From a virus: 28,736 nucleotides of DNA. How positions within the stretch are numbered: position 1 is the first letter of the stretch; every line of letters starts with the position of its first letter. A model generated the notes under the pieces. That model saw only the letters and a program-made list of their open reading frames with translations. It was not told the origin of the DNA and did not search any database. The stretch is taken from positions 1 to 28,736 of the IMG/VR virus record IMGVR_UViG_3300035156_000217; one strand, given 5' to 3'. Below, piece by piece: positions 7,502-16,359 of this stretch. Made by a program: the position numbers and the translations under genes.

Positions 7502-7517
7502 CTGTATGGATAAACAG
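7502..7517. promoter_or_regulatory. LexA (SOS) box upstream of the methylase
   Basis: CTGTATGGATAAACAG on the plus strand, CTGTTTATCCATACAG on the minus: CTGT-N8-ACAG. It is 14 nt upstream of the methylase ATG, close enough to cover its promoter, and faces an unassigned plus-strand interval that ends in a strong terminator at 7590-7634. Confidence 0.7.
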
Positions 7518-7589
7518 GTGCTAGGCTCGCCGCGCTTTGTGCACAGAGCGGGAGCCTTGGCTGGACTTGCAGGGATAGTCTGCGGTTCG

Positions 7590-7634
7590 GCGGCCAGCTT
7601 GGATGTTGATGCATCCTGCTGGCCGCTCCTTTTT
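7590..7634 (+). terminator. Strong plus-strand terminator without an obvious gene
   Basis: Stem GCGGCCAGC (7590-7598) / GCTGGCCGC (7618-7626), an inner GGATG/CATCC pairing, then TCCTTTTT. No plus-strand coding sequence precedes it, so it may end a small RNA starting near the LexA box at 7502. Confidence 0.65.
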
Positions 7635-7658
7635 GTGGCGCGAAGCGTCTATTCTCGA

Positions 7659-7682
7659 CCAGCCCTCCAATAAGAGGGCTGG
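7659..7682 (-). terminator. Hairpin after the SGNH-hydrolase gene
   Basis: Perfect 9-bp stem CCAGCCCTC / GAGGGCTGG with a 6-nt loop, 13 nt past the stop of the 7696-8940 gene. There is no U-tract, so it may block RNA decay rather than terminate transcription. Confidence 0.45.
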
Positions 7683-7695
7683 TACCAAACTCGAC

Positions 7696-8940
7696 TCAAA
7701 CCTTTCGAATCCCGAACTGAGTAGCTTTGACTTTTGAGTCCTGATTGATGCCTGCAGCCAAATAGAGCCCCATCCGAGCGGTTACGACCGTTTCAGTGAC
7801 ATCACACGGGTAGCGCTGGGTCTCCAGCTCCCCTTTCCAGTTAGCTGGCAGCGTGAATGGCTCTTGGTACTTGTCCATCGAGCGGTAGTAGATGGTTGTA
7901 GAGGTGCCCGCCACCGGTTTGGTGATGATCAGCTCCGCCTCCCAGCCGAGGATGCCCCGGCTATTTCCGACGATCTGCGGCGCCGCAACCATCTCGATGA
8001 CATCCCCTGCGAGGAGATTCGACAGCGTGACGTTCGCCGCCGGCTGCAGATAGATGTACCCGCCCGCGGCTGCCATGGTCCCGGCCAACTCAATGCACTG
8101 CGCCTCGCCGAATGCCGCAGGCTCTTTGTACCAGCGAGTGGTAATGCCAGTCAGGCCCGAGCCCGAGCCTTTGTAGTTGTCCGCCAGCACCGATCCGGCG
8201 ACTGGGTTAACCGATGCGTTAATCACGCCGGTCGAGCCAGTCATCAGAGGGTTGGCGTTCAGGCAGCCGAACGGGCGAATCGCTGAGTACAGGTCGGCAG
8301 CATCTGTGGGCAGCGGCACGCCGAAGAACTCGAAATGAGCGTTGATGATCGGCACGAACTGGGACTGGATGAAATCTGCGCCGATTAGGTTTGGGTGCAG
8401 ATCATCGACGGTCATGTCTTGGGTGAACCCATCCCAGATATTGACCACTGGCACGAACTGTCGGACGTAGCTCAGCACCCAATCCTTATATGCGATCGCA
8501 TCTGCCAAGGCTTGGCCGGCCAGCGCCTTAGTGCCGAACCGCGGCGTGCCCGTTCCGACAATCAGGTACTTACCGGGCGTGTTCTGGAAAGCGGTGATCG
8601 CCTTCATCACGTTCGCCTTGCTGTCGGCCAGCGTCATCCCGGGCGTGGTGCTGTCGTTGGTGCGCGACAGCAGTAGCCACAAATCCGCCGTGAGTGACGT
8701 CAGACAAGACGGCAGCCTCGACATGAACTGGCCCGAGTGGTCGCCCACCTTGCCCTGATTGTCCAGGTAGCTGGGAAAGAGGCCAGTCTTTGCCGCGATC
8801 GCGCCGGCGGGGCCATACGCCTCAGTACCGAAAGCAGTGGCAGCAATGGTGTGGCTGTTCGCGCTGAAGCTGTCGCCCAACAATCCGAGACCGCGACGGA
8901 TGCGGCGGCGAGGTACGGCAGTGCTGATAAGCAGACTCAT
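7696..8940 (-). CDS. SGNH/GDSL-hydrolase tail protein
   Basis: 414 aa. Block I is LLGDSFS (Ser24) and block V VDDLHPN (Asp179, His182), the catalytic set of SGNH esterases; residues 20-210 form the hydrolase domain. The C-terminal ~200 residues are beta-rich and probably form a binding domain. Position beside the endolysin and tail fibres suggests a virion-borne esterase that removes acetyl groups from surface polysaccharide at adsorption. It overlaps the upstream gene by 4 bp. Enzyme class is clear; the substrate is inferred. Confidence 0.8.
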   Translation of the reverse strand: MSLLISTAVPRRRIRRGLGLLGDSFSANSHTIAATAFGTEAYGPAGAIAAKTGLFPSYLDNQGKVGDHSGQFMSRLPSCLTSLTADLWLLLSRTNDSTTPGMTLADSKANVMKAITAFQNTPGKYLIVGTGTPRFGTKALAGQALADAIAYKDWVLSYVRQFVPVVNIWDGFTQDMTVDDLHPNLIGADFIQSQFVPIINAHFEFFGVPLPTDAADLYSAIRPFGCLNANPLMTGSTGVINASVNPVAGSVLADNYKGSGSGLTGITTRWYKEPAAFGEAQCIELAGTMAAAGGYIYLQPAANVTLSNLLAGDVIEMVAAPQIVGNSRGILGWEAELIITKPVAGTSTTIYYRSMDKYQEPFTLPANWKGELETQRYPCDVTETVVTARMGLYLAAGINQDSKVKATQFGIRKV

Positions 8941-9152
8941 GACGAAATCTCGAATACCGCGCCGCCCACTGGCGTAAAGCGCGTTTGCGAATACCCGAGA
9001 TCGAGACGCCAGGCGCCGTCCTGCGCGAACACATCAGAGACAACCCAGTCGACACCCACCTGTTTTTCGACCTTCACGCTTCCGCCATTTGCTTTGACAG
9101 CGAGCGTCACCGGCGCCAAGCTCGCCGGCGCAATGTATTGCTGAGATTGCAT
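8937..9152 (-). CDS. Small tail-associated hypothetical protein
   Basis: 71 aa from the ATG at 9152, which has AGGAG six bases upstream; a Met two codons earlier directly touches that site and is less likely. Beta-rich (APVTLAVKANGGSVKVEKQVG). It overlaps the SGNH gene by 4 bp, implying coupled translation, so it may be an assembly partner or adaptor of that protein. Not otherwise recognised. Confidence 0.6.
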   Translation of the reverse strand: MQSQQYIAPASLAPVTLAVKANGGSVKVEKQVGVDWVVSDVFAQDGAWRLDLGYSQTRFTPVGGAVFEISS

Positions 9153-9204
9153 CTTCATCTCCTAATCTGAATCTGTACCGACAGCGCCCTGATGAGCAGC
9201 GCGG

Positions 9205-9630
9205 TTAAGGTACGTCGCGGAAGAACACGTGGTTGCCCAGCTTCAGCGTCACCTTCGCCTTCGCCGCCCAGTCCGGTGCCTTCGGCATCGTGGTCGCGTA
9301 GTAGTGGGTCGCGCCGCCGGTGGGGTCCGGCACCTTGCCGTCGATCACCTGGTCAGCAGCAATCCGGCACTGCGCCAGCTCGCGGAACGGGATTTGCCGC
9401 GCGCCGTTCAGGAACTGATAGTTCGGATCGCTCCGGTTCCAGCAACTGAACTGGTACGGCTTCTGGCACACGCCGGCATAGCCTTCGCCCCACCACGAGC
9501 GGTCCTTACCGTCGTCCACTCGATTGCGGATCGTCCAGGCCACGGCCACCATCCCGGCCAGCCCTTCCCCGCGCGCTTCGCCCCACAGCGTGCGCGCCAG
9601 TACATCGCGATCTTTATCGGTCACGGTCAT
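9205..9630 (-). CDS. SleB/CwlJ-type cell wall hydrolase, probable endolysin
   Basis: 141 aa, a single Hydrolase_2 domain: LARTLWGEARGEG near residues 11-23 carries the presumed catalytic Glu, followed by VAWTIRNRV and a late ATHYYA motif, the family signature. It cleaves peptidoglycan. In this position it most likely releases progeny at lysis. No signal peptide is seen, and no holin or spanin gene is visible nearby, so export would depend on a holin encoded elsewhere. GGAG lies seven bases before the ATG. Confidence 0.85.
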   Translation of the reverse strand: MTVTDKDRDVLARTLWGEARGEGLAGMVAVAWTIRNRVDDGKDRSWWGEGYAGVCQKPYQFSCWNRSDPNYQFLNGARQIPFRELAQCRIAADQVIDGKVPDPTGGATHYYATTMPKAPDWAAKAKVTLKLGNHVFFRDVP

Positions 9631-9645
9631 TGCTTTTCTCCAGGC

Positions 9646-9670
9646 AAAAAAATCCCGCTCGATGGCGGGT
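9646..9670 (-). terminator. Terminator after the tail-fibre gene
   Basis: Minus strand: CCCGC/GCGGG stem with a 6-nt loop followed by seven T's. It lies between the fibre gene (ends 9691) and the endolysin (starts 9630). Confidence 0.75.
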
Positions 9671-9690
9671 TGCGGTACAACGGTTCGCTT

Positions 9691-11055
9691 CTACCCGGGG
9701 TCGGCGGGAGGCTGGGCTGCTAGTTTCAACGCGTTCACTTCGGCCCGCAGCTCCTTGACGGCGCCCATCAGGTCGGTGATTAAGGCGATGGGGTCAAGCT
9801 GTTGAATTCGTGGATTGCCGTCCTCGTCTACTCCGTCTTTCTCGCCACTGGCGGCAAGTGGGTTGACTGCCTGCACCTCGTGCGCAATCAGACCTTGATA
9901 AGTTGTGCCGTCGCCTCGAAAGACATCTCCGAAGACCTTTTTCTGGAAGGTTACGATTCGATAAGCGTCAATGCGATCCAGAAACGACGCCGGCGCAAAA
10001 TCTTTTACATACTTCTTGATTCGGTAATCCGACGTGTAGAGCGAAACAGATCCGATGTATGTAGCGTCAACCCAGAAGTCTACGGCTGAACCTGTCCAGT
10101 TCATGTTATAGCGAGCAGAGCCACGAGCAGCGTTTACACCTGCCTTGCACAAGATCCCGCGAGGGCTAATGTCCCCAGACATCCACAATTGCCCGCCAGC
10201 GTCGTTTATAATCCTGAAGTCATAATCCGCTGCGGTGTTGTTGTAATGGAAATCGATATATGGCGCCGTCCCTACGAGTTCCATGCTTGAAAAAGTTACG
10301 TTACTCGTAGAGCTAAGCCCTAGCGCAGTTCGCGCTGCGGCCTGCGAATTTCCTCCGGTGCCGCCTGACGTGATAGGTAGCGGCGTTGACAGGGCCATCG
10401 ACGGAACCTTCAACAGGCCGTCATATGAGTATGTCATCGTAGGCCCGCCGGCCGTATTAGCGGCATTCACAGAACGCCAGCTAAACCCGCCTGACCCGCC
10501 GCCGATGTTTGCGGTAAAGGCCATTTGACCTGTAAAGCCTGAACTATCGTTCTGATCGTTCCAGCCAATATATCCCCCTTGCCCTTGATTATATTGGCCA
10601 CCGGCCAAAGTCCTCAGGGAATTCAGCGTGGCGACGTAAGTGCCACCGGCCGTGGGCATGGCCCCGATTGCGGACAGCAAAGCAGCGTTACTTGCCGCCG
10701 CGACTCCGGTACCCCCTTTCGCGAGGGGCAGGATCTCGTAGTTGCCGGTCGTGCCCAGTGCAGCCATTTTGTCACCGAACTGCAGCCGCAACTGGTTGAA
10801 CGCATCCACCATCAGCTTCGGATAACCCTGCACGGGCATGATGGCGTACGCCGCGCCGCTCACGGTCGCACCCTTGTAGGCGGGCAAGATCGAGATCACC
10901 GTGGGGCTGGCCACGTTGGCAATCTCGTAGTTCAGTCCGTCGGGCCCGACGAAGGCGTCCCCTACCCGCGCGTTCGCGTCGAACGCGGCATTGGTGCCAG
11001 TCACCGCGGTTGATCCGTTTGTCACGGACACAGTCCCACCTCTGAGCCAAGGCAT
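9691..11055 (-). CDS. Tail fibre with S74 intramolecular chaperone domain
   Basis: 454 aa. N-terminal ~80 residues (GGTVSVTNGSTAVTGTNAAF) resemble the phage-attachment module of Pseudomonas fibres; the middle has glycine/serine-rich repeats typical of triple beta-helical shafts (LPLAKGGTGVAAAS, PITSGGTGGNSQAA). The C-terminus from about residue 340 matches the S74 chaperone: TSDYRIKKYVKDF, then YQGLIAHEVQ and a final coiled coil (VKELRAEVNALKLA). S74 domains drive trimer folding and cleave themselves off at the conserved Ser. GGAG is seven bases before the start. Receptor unknown. Confidence 0.85.
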   Translation of the reverse strand: MPWLRGGTVSVTNGSTAVTGTNAAFDANARVGDAFVGPDGLNYEIANVASPTVISILPAYKGATVSGAAYAIMPVQGYPKLMVDAFNQLRLQFGDKMAALGTTGNYEILPLAKGGTGVAAASNAALLSAIGAMPTAGGTYVATLNSLRTLAGGQYNQGQGGYIGWNDQNDSSGFTGQMAFTANIGGGSGGFSWRSVNAANTAGGPTMTYSYDGLLKVPSMALSTPLPITSGGTGGNSQAAARTALGLSSTSNVTFSSMELVGTAPYIDFHYNNTAADYDFRIINDAGGQLWMSGDISPRGILCKAGVNAARGSARYNMNWTGSAVDFWVDATYIGSVSLYTSDYRIKKYVKDFAPASFLDRIDAYRIVTFQKKVFGDVFRGDGTTYQGLIAHEVQAVNPLAASGEKDGVDEDGNPRIQQLDPIALITDLMGAVKELRAEVNALKLAAQPPADPG

Positions 11056-11094
11056 CAGATATCTCCAGATTGTTTGAAAGTTTGGCTTACGCGG

Positions 11095-11775
11095 CTACAC
11101 AGCCATCTTTGCGAAAATGGCTGGCAGATAAAAGGCGTTGGGGTTCGAGGTAGATGCCGTCACTGCGTAAAGCGTACTGTCGGCAAAGTTCCAAAGCATA
11201 TACAGCTGTCTTCCAGGACCATTACCGGCAACGAGATTCATGCCGAAATTATTAATCAATACAAACTCGTTCTCAGGGAAATTAAAGTCGACCTTATAAT
11301 AGTTGAAATAAGTAGGCGCTTGAACGACAGTTCTGACGTATGCCCAGTTTTGAAATGACCTAGTAAATACCGCAGCAGGATTTCCGCTGTCGAAAATGAT
11401 TGACCCTGCTCCGTCCCACATCCGCATGCCAAACGAGGCTGTGGGCTTGGACATGAATGCGGCCGCAAACCATCGACCATTTGGCTGCAGCGTGTCGTTG
11501 TTGTAACCCCTTACATAAAATCCAGTCCATGCGCCGGGCGAGCCCACCACGCGCATCAGACACAGCCCCGCAATCCCTCCAGCCACCGTATCGGGCCGCA
11601 CAAAGACCAACGGTGGTTCCTGGCTGGTGATTGTCTGCGGAAAGCTCGTAACCGAGCCAATTCCTGACTCTTGCGTCGGCGCATACCTTCCACTGCTGAG
11701 CACGGTGAGCCTTGCAAATTCAGAATCTAGCGTTACGACATTGCTGCTATTGATGAACTGGAGACCGTAGCTCAT
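11095..11775 (-). CDS. Hypothetical tail-tip protein, paralog of its upstream neighbour
   Basis: 226 aa, beta-rich, no enzyme motif. Its start (MSYGLQFINSSNVVTLDSEF) mirrors that of the next gene upstream (MAYGMRIWGADGALQLDENS), suggesting a shared N-terminal domain that docks to the tail tip. The ATG directly follows the TGA of that gene. Located between gpJ and the S74 fibre, it is likely a tail accessory or receptor-binding component. Confidence 0.65.
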   Translation of the reverse strand: MSYGLQFINSSNVVTLDSEFARLTVLSSGRYAPTQESGIGSVTSFPQTITSQEPPLVFVRPDTVAGGIAGLCLMRVVGSPGAWTGFYVRGYNNDTLQPNGRWFAAAFMSKPTASFGMRMWDGAGSIIFDSGNPAAVFTRSFQNWAYVRTVVQAPTYFNYYKVDFNFPENEFVLINNFGMNLVAGNGPGRQLYMLWNFADSTLYAVTASTSNPNAFYLPAIFAKMAV

Positions 11776-12123
11776 TCAGGAAAACCTCATTACCATAAGT
11801 CGCATTGGCCCGGCCGTCGCAGCCCATGTTCCGGATGGGAACCCGCGATTGTAGTTGTAGACGCGAACAACTTCGTTCAGAACCTCGGTCTCGAATTGAG
11901 TGGTGTCAGCGTTGTAGGAGCCGATGGGTACTACGGTTGCGCAGGAGTTTCCTGGGGTTATTCCGGGGGCCGAAAAGTCCTTATAGCCCAATCCGTATCT
12001 GCTATTGGTTATTGTCCAGCCCGAGTTAGGCACGACAACAGACAGTACCACCCTGAATGTAAAAGAATTTTCATCCAGCTGGAGCGCTCCATCAGCACCC
12101 CATATCCTCATTCCATATGCCAT
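11776..12123 (-). CDS. Small hypothetical tail-tip protein
   Basis: 115 aa, beta-rich. Directly downstream of gpJ (stop at 12127, three bases between). N-terminal pattern YG-x-R/Q-hydrophobic-…-L-x-x-(E/S) is shared with the 226-aa neighbour, so the pair probably arose by duplication followed by different C-terminal growth. Role inferred only from position. Confidence 0.65.
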   Translation of the reverse strand: MAYGMRIWGADGALQLDENSFTFRVVLSVVVPNSGWTITNSRYGLGYKDFSAPGITPGNSCATVVPIGSYNADTTQFETEVLNEVVRVYNYNRGFPSGTWAATAGPMRLMVMRFS

Positions 12124-12126
12124 CTC

Positions 12127-15100
12127 TTACCCCAAATAGCCCAGCCGCACGCGTAGGACGTTATTCACGTCGTAGACCGAGACGTTTTGCGAGTTGATGA
12201 CCAGGCGGCCCTGCCCCGGCACGATGCCGTTGATCTCCAGCGTTCCATCCTTGTTCAAGATCCAGCCCTGCTGCCCGGCAACATAGTTGGTCGAGCTTAT
12301 GTAGTTGCCTATCTTCGCGTTGGTGATCGTGCCGTCAGCGATGAAGGCCTGATTTATGAACACCTGCCCACCCTGTACTGCGAAGGGAACCGACACCGCA
12401 CCGCCGGCGATCGTGTTGACGATGGCGAAGCGATCAGCTGACACGAGGAACTGGCTTTGGAGGCCGGCGCCAGTGTTCTCAATCCCCAGGCCGATACCGG
12501 CCGCGACGTATTGACCGCCCGCCGTGATCTGCATCTTCACGGACCACATTGTCGTCAACTTGCCGGACGTGTCAGCGTATGCGTTGGCCGTCTGCTGGAT
12601 CGCCGCTGTGTTCTTGCCGGTGGCATCGTTCGCGTCGGCAACAGACGCTGTCAGCTGCTGGAGGGTACTGGCCGTAGAAGATTGGTTTGTGGCGACCGTT
12701 GTCTCTACCGTGGTGACGCGCGCCTCGTTCGTGCTGACGCGGGCGTCCAGGACCGTGGTGCGCTGAGCCTGCGCGAAGTCCTGCTCAGTCCTGACTTTCA
12801 CCTCCTGCGCATAGCTAGCCGTGGAGTCCCAACCTTTTAGCGCGTCCGCCATCATCCCTTCGATCGGGTCGTCACGGGACGATGCCTGGATCGCTTGCAG
12901 TTGCGATGCCGTCGACGTGGTCTTGCCGTCAATGGTCGTGATGTCAGTCGTGTTCTTCGAGACCTGCGCGGCCAGGCCGTTGGCAGCCCGGATCGACTGG
13001 CCGCTGTTCACCCAGTAGGTCGGGTTTGGCGGTCCGTTCGATCCATCGGCCTTCGCGGGGATGTCAGCGGTGGCAGTCCACAGGTTGTCGCCTACCCTGA
13101 CGGTGTTGTCGCGAACGTAGGCATCCGTTGGCACATACGCCAAGGCGTCGACTAGGTCGCCTATCTCATCCTGAAGGTCGCTGATCCGCTCATTCACCGA
13201 GCCTGGGCCATTCCCGTCGATCAGATCGATGCGGTCCAACAGGTGCTGGCCCAACTCCGTTTCGGTGATCTGGTCCTTGATCAGTTCAAGGATCGGGCCG
13301 GCGTCAGAGCTGGCTTGACCCAACACGCCATTCAGGACCGGATAGAACGGACCGATGTTGCCAGTACGATCAACCAGCCGCGCCCAGAAGAAAAACGACG
13401 TACCCGCAAGAAGGCTTTGCATCGCGTATTCGGACTGCGGGTAAGCAAGGTCCGTCAACTTCGTCTTGGCGTCGAAATTGTTAGTCGGCCCATACCAGAT
13501 CTCCGTGCGCTGGGTGTCTTCCGCACCAGGCGGGAAAGTCCACTTCAGGCCAATGCCGAAGATCAGTGGTGTGGCCGTGAGCGACGTGACCCCCGGCGGC
13601 AATCCTTCCTTGCCGTTGAGCTGCGTCATTATCGAGCTGCGCCACGCCGAGGAGATGTCATAGGCGCTGACAGCCCGCACGCGCGCCAAATACGCCCCGG
13701 AGTAAATGCCGACGATATCGACGCTGGTTGCGCCGGTGCGCTGCACCTTAATCCAGTTGCCGTTGTCCTTGCGCCACTCGACGTCATAGCCCACCGCGCC
13801 ATTCACCGCGGGCCATGTCATCGTCATTGTGGTGACGGCCAAGCCCTGAGCGATCGCAGTGGTCGAACTCAGCGTCACGCTCGCCGGCGCCGGAACGACC
13901 GTCAGCGGAATCACACTGATCGGCCGCTCCTCAAGGCGCGCGCCGGTGTCGATGTAGGCAAACTTGCCCGGCTCATATTGCAGCGCCGAGATCTCGTAGT
14001 CGCCTTCGGTGGTGCGTTTGGTGCTCAAAACACGGAACAGCGGGATGGCCAGATCATCGGCGTCGAGCGCCCACTGAAGCTCAGGCCGTGGGGTTTGGCT
14101 GTACGCGGCGGTGACCGTGATCGCTCTGCCATTTACGGACTGCACGGTGCGGGCTTGCGCCTGGCCGCTGGGCAGATTGACGATCAAACGGTCGCCGGCC
14201 TTGGCCATCGTGTCTCGGTCCAACGTCACCACGCGGCCAGCAGCGGCAGAGATACGGCCGCCAACCTCGCGGCCAGCTAGCAGCGAGTCAGCCACCGGGA
14301 TGATGTAGCCCGGCAGTGGTATCGCGCCCTCCATACCGGTCTTAAAGGTGACGGTCCGATCCTGGTTGTTGCTCATCACCACCCACTTCCCGCGGCGCTG
14401 AGCTTCTGAGGCTCTGGTGCAGCCGATCGCGCTAATCTCGGTGGGTCTGTCATCGAAACGACGCTGCAGCGCCAAATCCGAATAGGCGGTCACGTCGGTG
14501 TCGTAGTTGTTGGCCGGGTTGTCGTAGCTGACGATGGCGCGGGTGTAACGCGTCTTTGCCGAGGCACTGCCGTAGTTCATTTCCCCGCCAATCACGTTGG
14601 CCCGGGTGAACACGTAGTCGAAGTCCTGCGCGCGCGGCATGTCCGCCTGCATCACGAGCTGGCCCTGCGCCCAGTAAGTCATGCCCCGGTAAATCGCCGA
14701 GATGTCGCGCAGCAGGGTCCAGGCATCTGCCTTGCCCTGGAGGTTCATGTCGCAGAGAAAGCGGGGCTCCTGCCCGCCGATGCCGTCCGACACCAGTTGA
14801 TCGCAATACTGAGCGATCCGGTACAGCTCCCACTTGTCGACCATGTACGGCTTGATGCGCTTGCCAAGTCCGAACCGATCTACCGTGCAGATGCCGTAGG
14901 TGACCCATGCAGGGTTGTTGGTCCATGCCTGCTTAAAGGTCCCGTCCCAGACGCCTGTATAGGAGCGCGCGACCGGGTCGTAGTTGCTTGGAACCTGCCA
15001 CTTGCGGCCTTTGCACTTGATGGTCACGGCCGGAATGTTGCTGAACTGCTCGGCGTCGAATTCGACATACAGCAGCGCAGTGTTGGGGTAGCGGAGCTTT

Positions 15101-15759
15101 TCGTCGATCACGTCAGTCAGACCAGCGATGAGCATCGTGTCGGCGATCTTGTTGGTGTTCTGGTTCGCTGTCAGGCGGCGCACGCGGATCTGCCAGCCAG
15201 AAGTCGCCGCCGGCAAATCAATACGGCGGGACCGCTCATACCGGGTGGTGGTCTTTCCGTCCACAGCCTCGGCGAGCACCTGTACGTACGCGCCGCCGTC
15301 GGTGGCCAGATCAACGGCATACTCGATTCGGTATCCGCCGACGTTGCCCTCGTCATCCTGCCGCTGCAGCGCTGGCCAAGCGAGCCGAATACGCACGGCA
15401 GAAAGCTGGACGTTGGTGATCGAGCGAATCCACGGGCTGTCGCTGCGCAGCTCAACGTTGATGGTGGTTTCGTTCTCAACTGACGGGATACCGGGGATGT
15501 AATCCTGCTCAACGGAGCCGGTGCGCCACTCCCACTTAACGTTCGGGAAATTGACGTTGCCGCTGGAGTCGTTGATCGGCGTGTTATCCAGGAAGATGTC
15601 GGCGGCCGTAGGCACGCCTTCAAACTCCCCCTCGCCCACTGCGATCAGGATCTTGGCCAAGTTGGTGGAACGCAGGCTGTCGGTTGCCTCCGTCGGCGTC
15701 TTCGGGCTGCTGCTGCCGCCTTTGGCGCCCCAGATGTCCACTTGCTCAGCTGCGCCCAT
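12127..15759 (-). CDS. J: Tail tip host-specificity protein J
   Basis: 1210 aa, close to lambda gpJ (1132). gpJ forms the central tip fibre that binds the outer-membrane receptor. N-terminal ~550 residues carry the family core (TNLAKILIAVGEGEFEG near 30-50; NNPAWVTYGI and GLGKR near 283-300; WTLLRDISAIYRG near 357). Two fibronectin-III-like stretches follow (about 630-830), then coiled-coil segments and a DUF1983-like C-terminal region (FINQAFIADGTITNAKIG) ending in the host-range tip. GGAG is six bases before the ATG. Directly upstream is the terminator of the KilA-N gene rather than gene I, so J may need its own promoter or read-through. Confidence 0.95.
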   Translation of the reverse strand: MGAAEQVDIWGAKGGSSSPKTPTEATDSLRSTNLAKILIAVGEGEFEGVPTAADIFLDNTPINDSSGNVNFPNVKWEWRTGSVEQDYIPGIPSVENETTINVELRSDSPWIRSITNVQLSAVRIRLAWPALQRQDDEGNVGGYRIEYAVDLATDGGAYVQVLAEAVDGKTTTRYERSRRIDLPAATSGWQIRVRRLTANQNTNKIADTMLIAGLTDVIDEKLRYPNTALLYVEFDAEQFSNIPAVTIKCKGRKWQVPSNYDPVARSYTGVWDGTFKQAWTNNPAWVTYGICTVDRFGLGKRIKPYMVDKWELYRIAQYCDQLVSDGIGGQEPRFLCDMNLQGKADAWTLLRDISAIYRGMTYWAQGQLVMQADMPRAQDFDYVFTRANVIGGEMNYGSASAKTRYTRAIVSYDNPANNYDTDVTAYSDLALQRRFDDRPTEISAIGCTRASEAQRRGKWVVMSNNQDRTVTFKTGMEGAIPLPGYIIPVADSLLAGREVGGRISAAAGRVVTLDRDTMAKAGDRLIVNLPSGQAQARTVQSVNGRAITVTAAYSQTPRPELQWALDADDLAIPLFRVLSTKRTTEGDYEISALQYEPGKFAYIDTGARLEERPISVIPLTVVPAPASVTLSSTTAIAQGLAVTTMTMTWPAVNGAVGYDVEWRKDNGNWIKVQRTGATSVDIVGIYSGAYLARVRAVSAYDISSAWRSSIMTQLNGKEGLPPGVTSLTATPLIFGIGLKWTFPPGAEDTQRTEIWYGPTNNFDAKTKLTDLAYPQSEYAMQSLLAGTSFFFWARLVDRTGNIGPFYPVLNGVLGQASSDAGPILELIKDQITETELGQHLLDRIDLIDGNGPGSVNERISDLQDEIGDLVDALAYVPTDAYVRDNTVRVGDNLWTATADIPAKADGSNGPPNPTYWVNSGQSIRAANGLAAQVSKNTTDITTIDGKTTSTASQLQAIQASSRDDPIEGMMADALKGWDSTASYAQEVKVRTEQDFAQAQRTTVLDARVSTNEARVTTVETTVATNQSSTASTLQQLTASVADANDATGKNTAAIQQTANAYADTSGKLTTMWSVKMQITAGGQYVAAGIGLGIENTGAGLQSQFLVSADRFAIVNTIAGGAVSVPFAVQGGQVFINQAFIADGTITNAKIGNYISSTNYVAGQQGWILNKDGTLEINGIVPGQGRLVINSQNVSVYDVNNVLRVRLGYLG

Positions 15760-15775
15760 GCTTTTCTCCAGGCAT

Positions 15776-15798
15776 AAAAAAACCCGCTTAAAGCGGGC
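15776..15798 (-). terminator. Terminator after the KilA-N gene
   Basis: Minus strand: CCCGC/GCGGG stem, loop TTTAA, seven T's. It stands 17 bases before the J start, so transcription reaching J from upstream must read through or be antiterminated. Confidence 0.75.
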
Positions 15799-15816
15799 AC
15801 TATATTTTTCGATCTA

Positions 15817-16332
15817 TCAGGCCACATCGAGGCCGAGAGTCATTTGCAACTGATCTCGCCAGTAATCGACTTGGTGGACAAGCCCCGGCTTCTTCCACCG
15901 AAACATTGAAAGCTCCTTTCCGTTCAAGCTTGCAAGCTGTTTCGCGTTATCAAGAGCACGACAAGCGCGCTCGAATTGTTGTTTCTCGTTCAATTCTCCG
16001 TGCAGCAAAGCATCAATGTGCAAGTCGCACCAGATAGAGAACTTCATATCCAGCCATCGGGCAAAGACGACCGCAAGCTTGGGATGCAGCCATGTGCCGG
16101 GCGACTTACCACCACGGGAAGTGCTCACCAGACCAAAGTGACCGTGGGTCACTTTGCTTTCAAGTCCAAGAGCTTCAGCCATCGTGAGCATGTAGAGCTT
16201 AGTTTCTTCCTGCTTTAACCAGTCTACTGGCCGCTTTCCGAAACGCTTTGCCACTTCAGTAGCATTGATCCAGCCGTCGCTATTAAAGCGGACAGCCTGA
16301 CCTTGGTAATTGAATGGGATGACATTATTCAT
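15817..16332 (-). CDS. KilA-N domain protein (antirepressor-type)
   Basis: 171 aa. Residues 15-105 are a KilA-N domain, the DNA-binding module of phage P1 KilA and many antirepressors: GWINATEVAKRFGKRPVDWL, then GGKSPGTWLHPKLAVVFARWLD. The C-terminal 65 residues are helical and carry no second known domain. AAGGAG lies six bases before the ATG. The gene sits between I and J, has its own terminator and a highly structured leader with two sets of self-complementary segments, so it is probably controlled separately from the tail genes. Likely a regulator of lysogeny or a growth inhibitor; target unknown. Confidence 0.85.
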   Translation of the reverse strand: MNNVIPFNYQGQAVRFNSDGWINATEVAKRFGKRPVDWLKQEETKLYMLTMAEALGLESKVTHGHFGLVSTSRGGKSPGTWLHPKLAVVFARWLDMKFSIWCDLHIDALLHGELNEKQQFERACRALDNAKQLASLNGKELSMFRWKKPGLVHQVDYWRDQLQMTLGLDVA

Positions 16333-16359
16333 TTGCAGCTCCTTCCGCCTAAGTGAGGT

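Noticed and set aside
13243-14280. 345-codon open frame on the plus strand
   Set aside because: Antisense to gene J; long shadow frames are common in high-GC DNA, the content is Arg-rich and no binding site is present.
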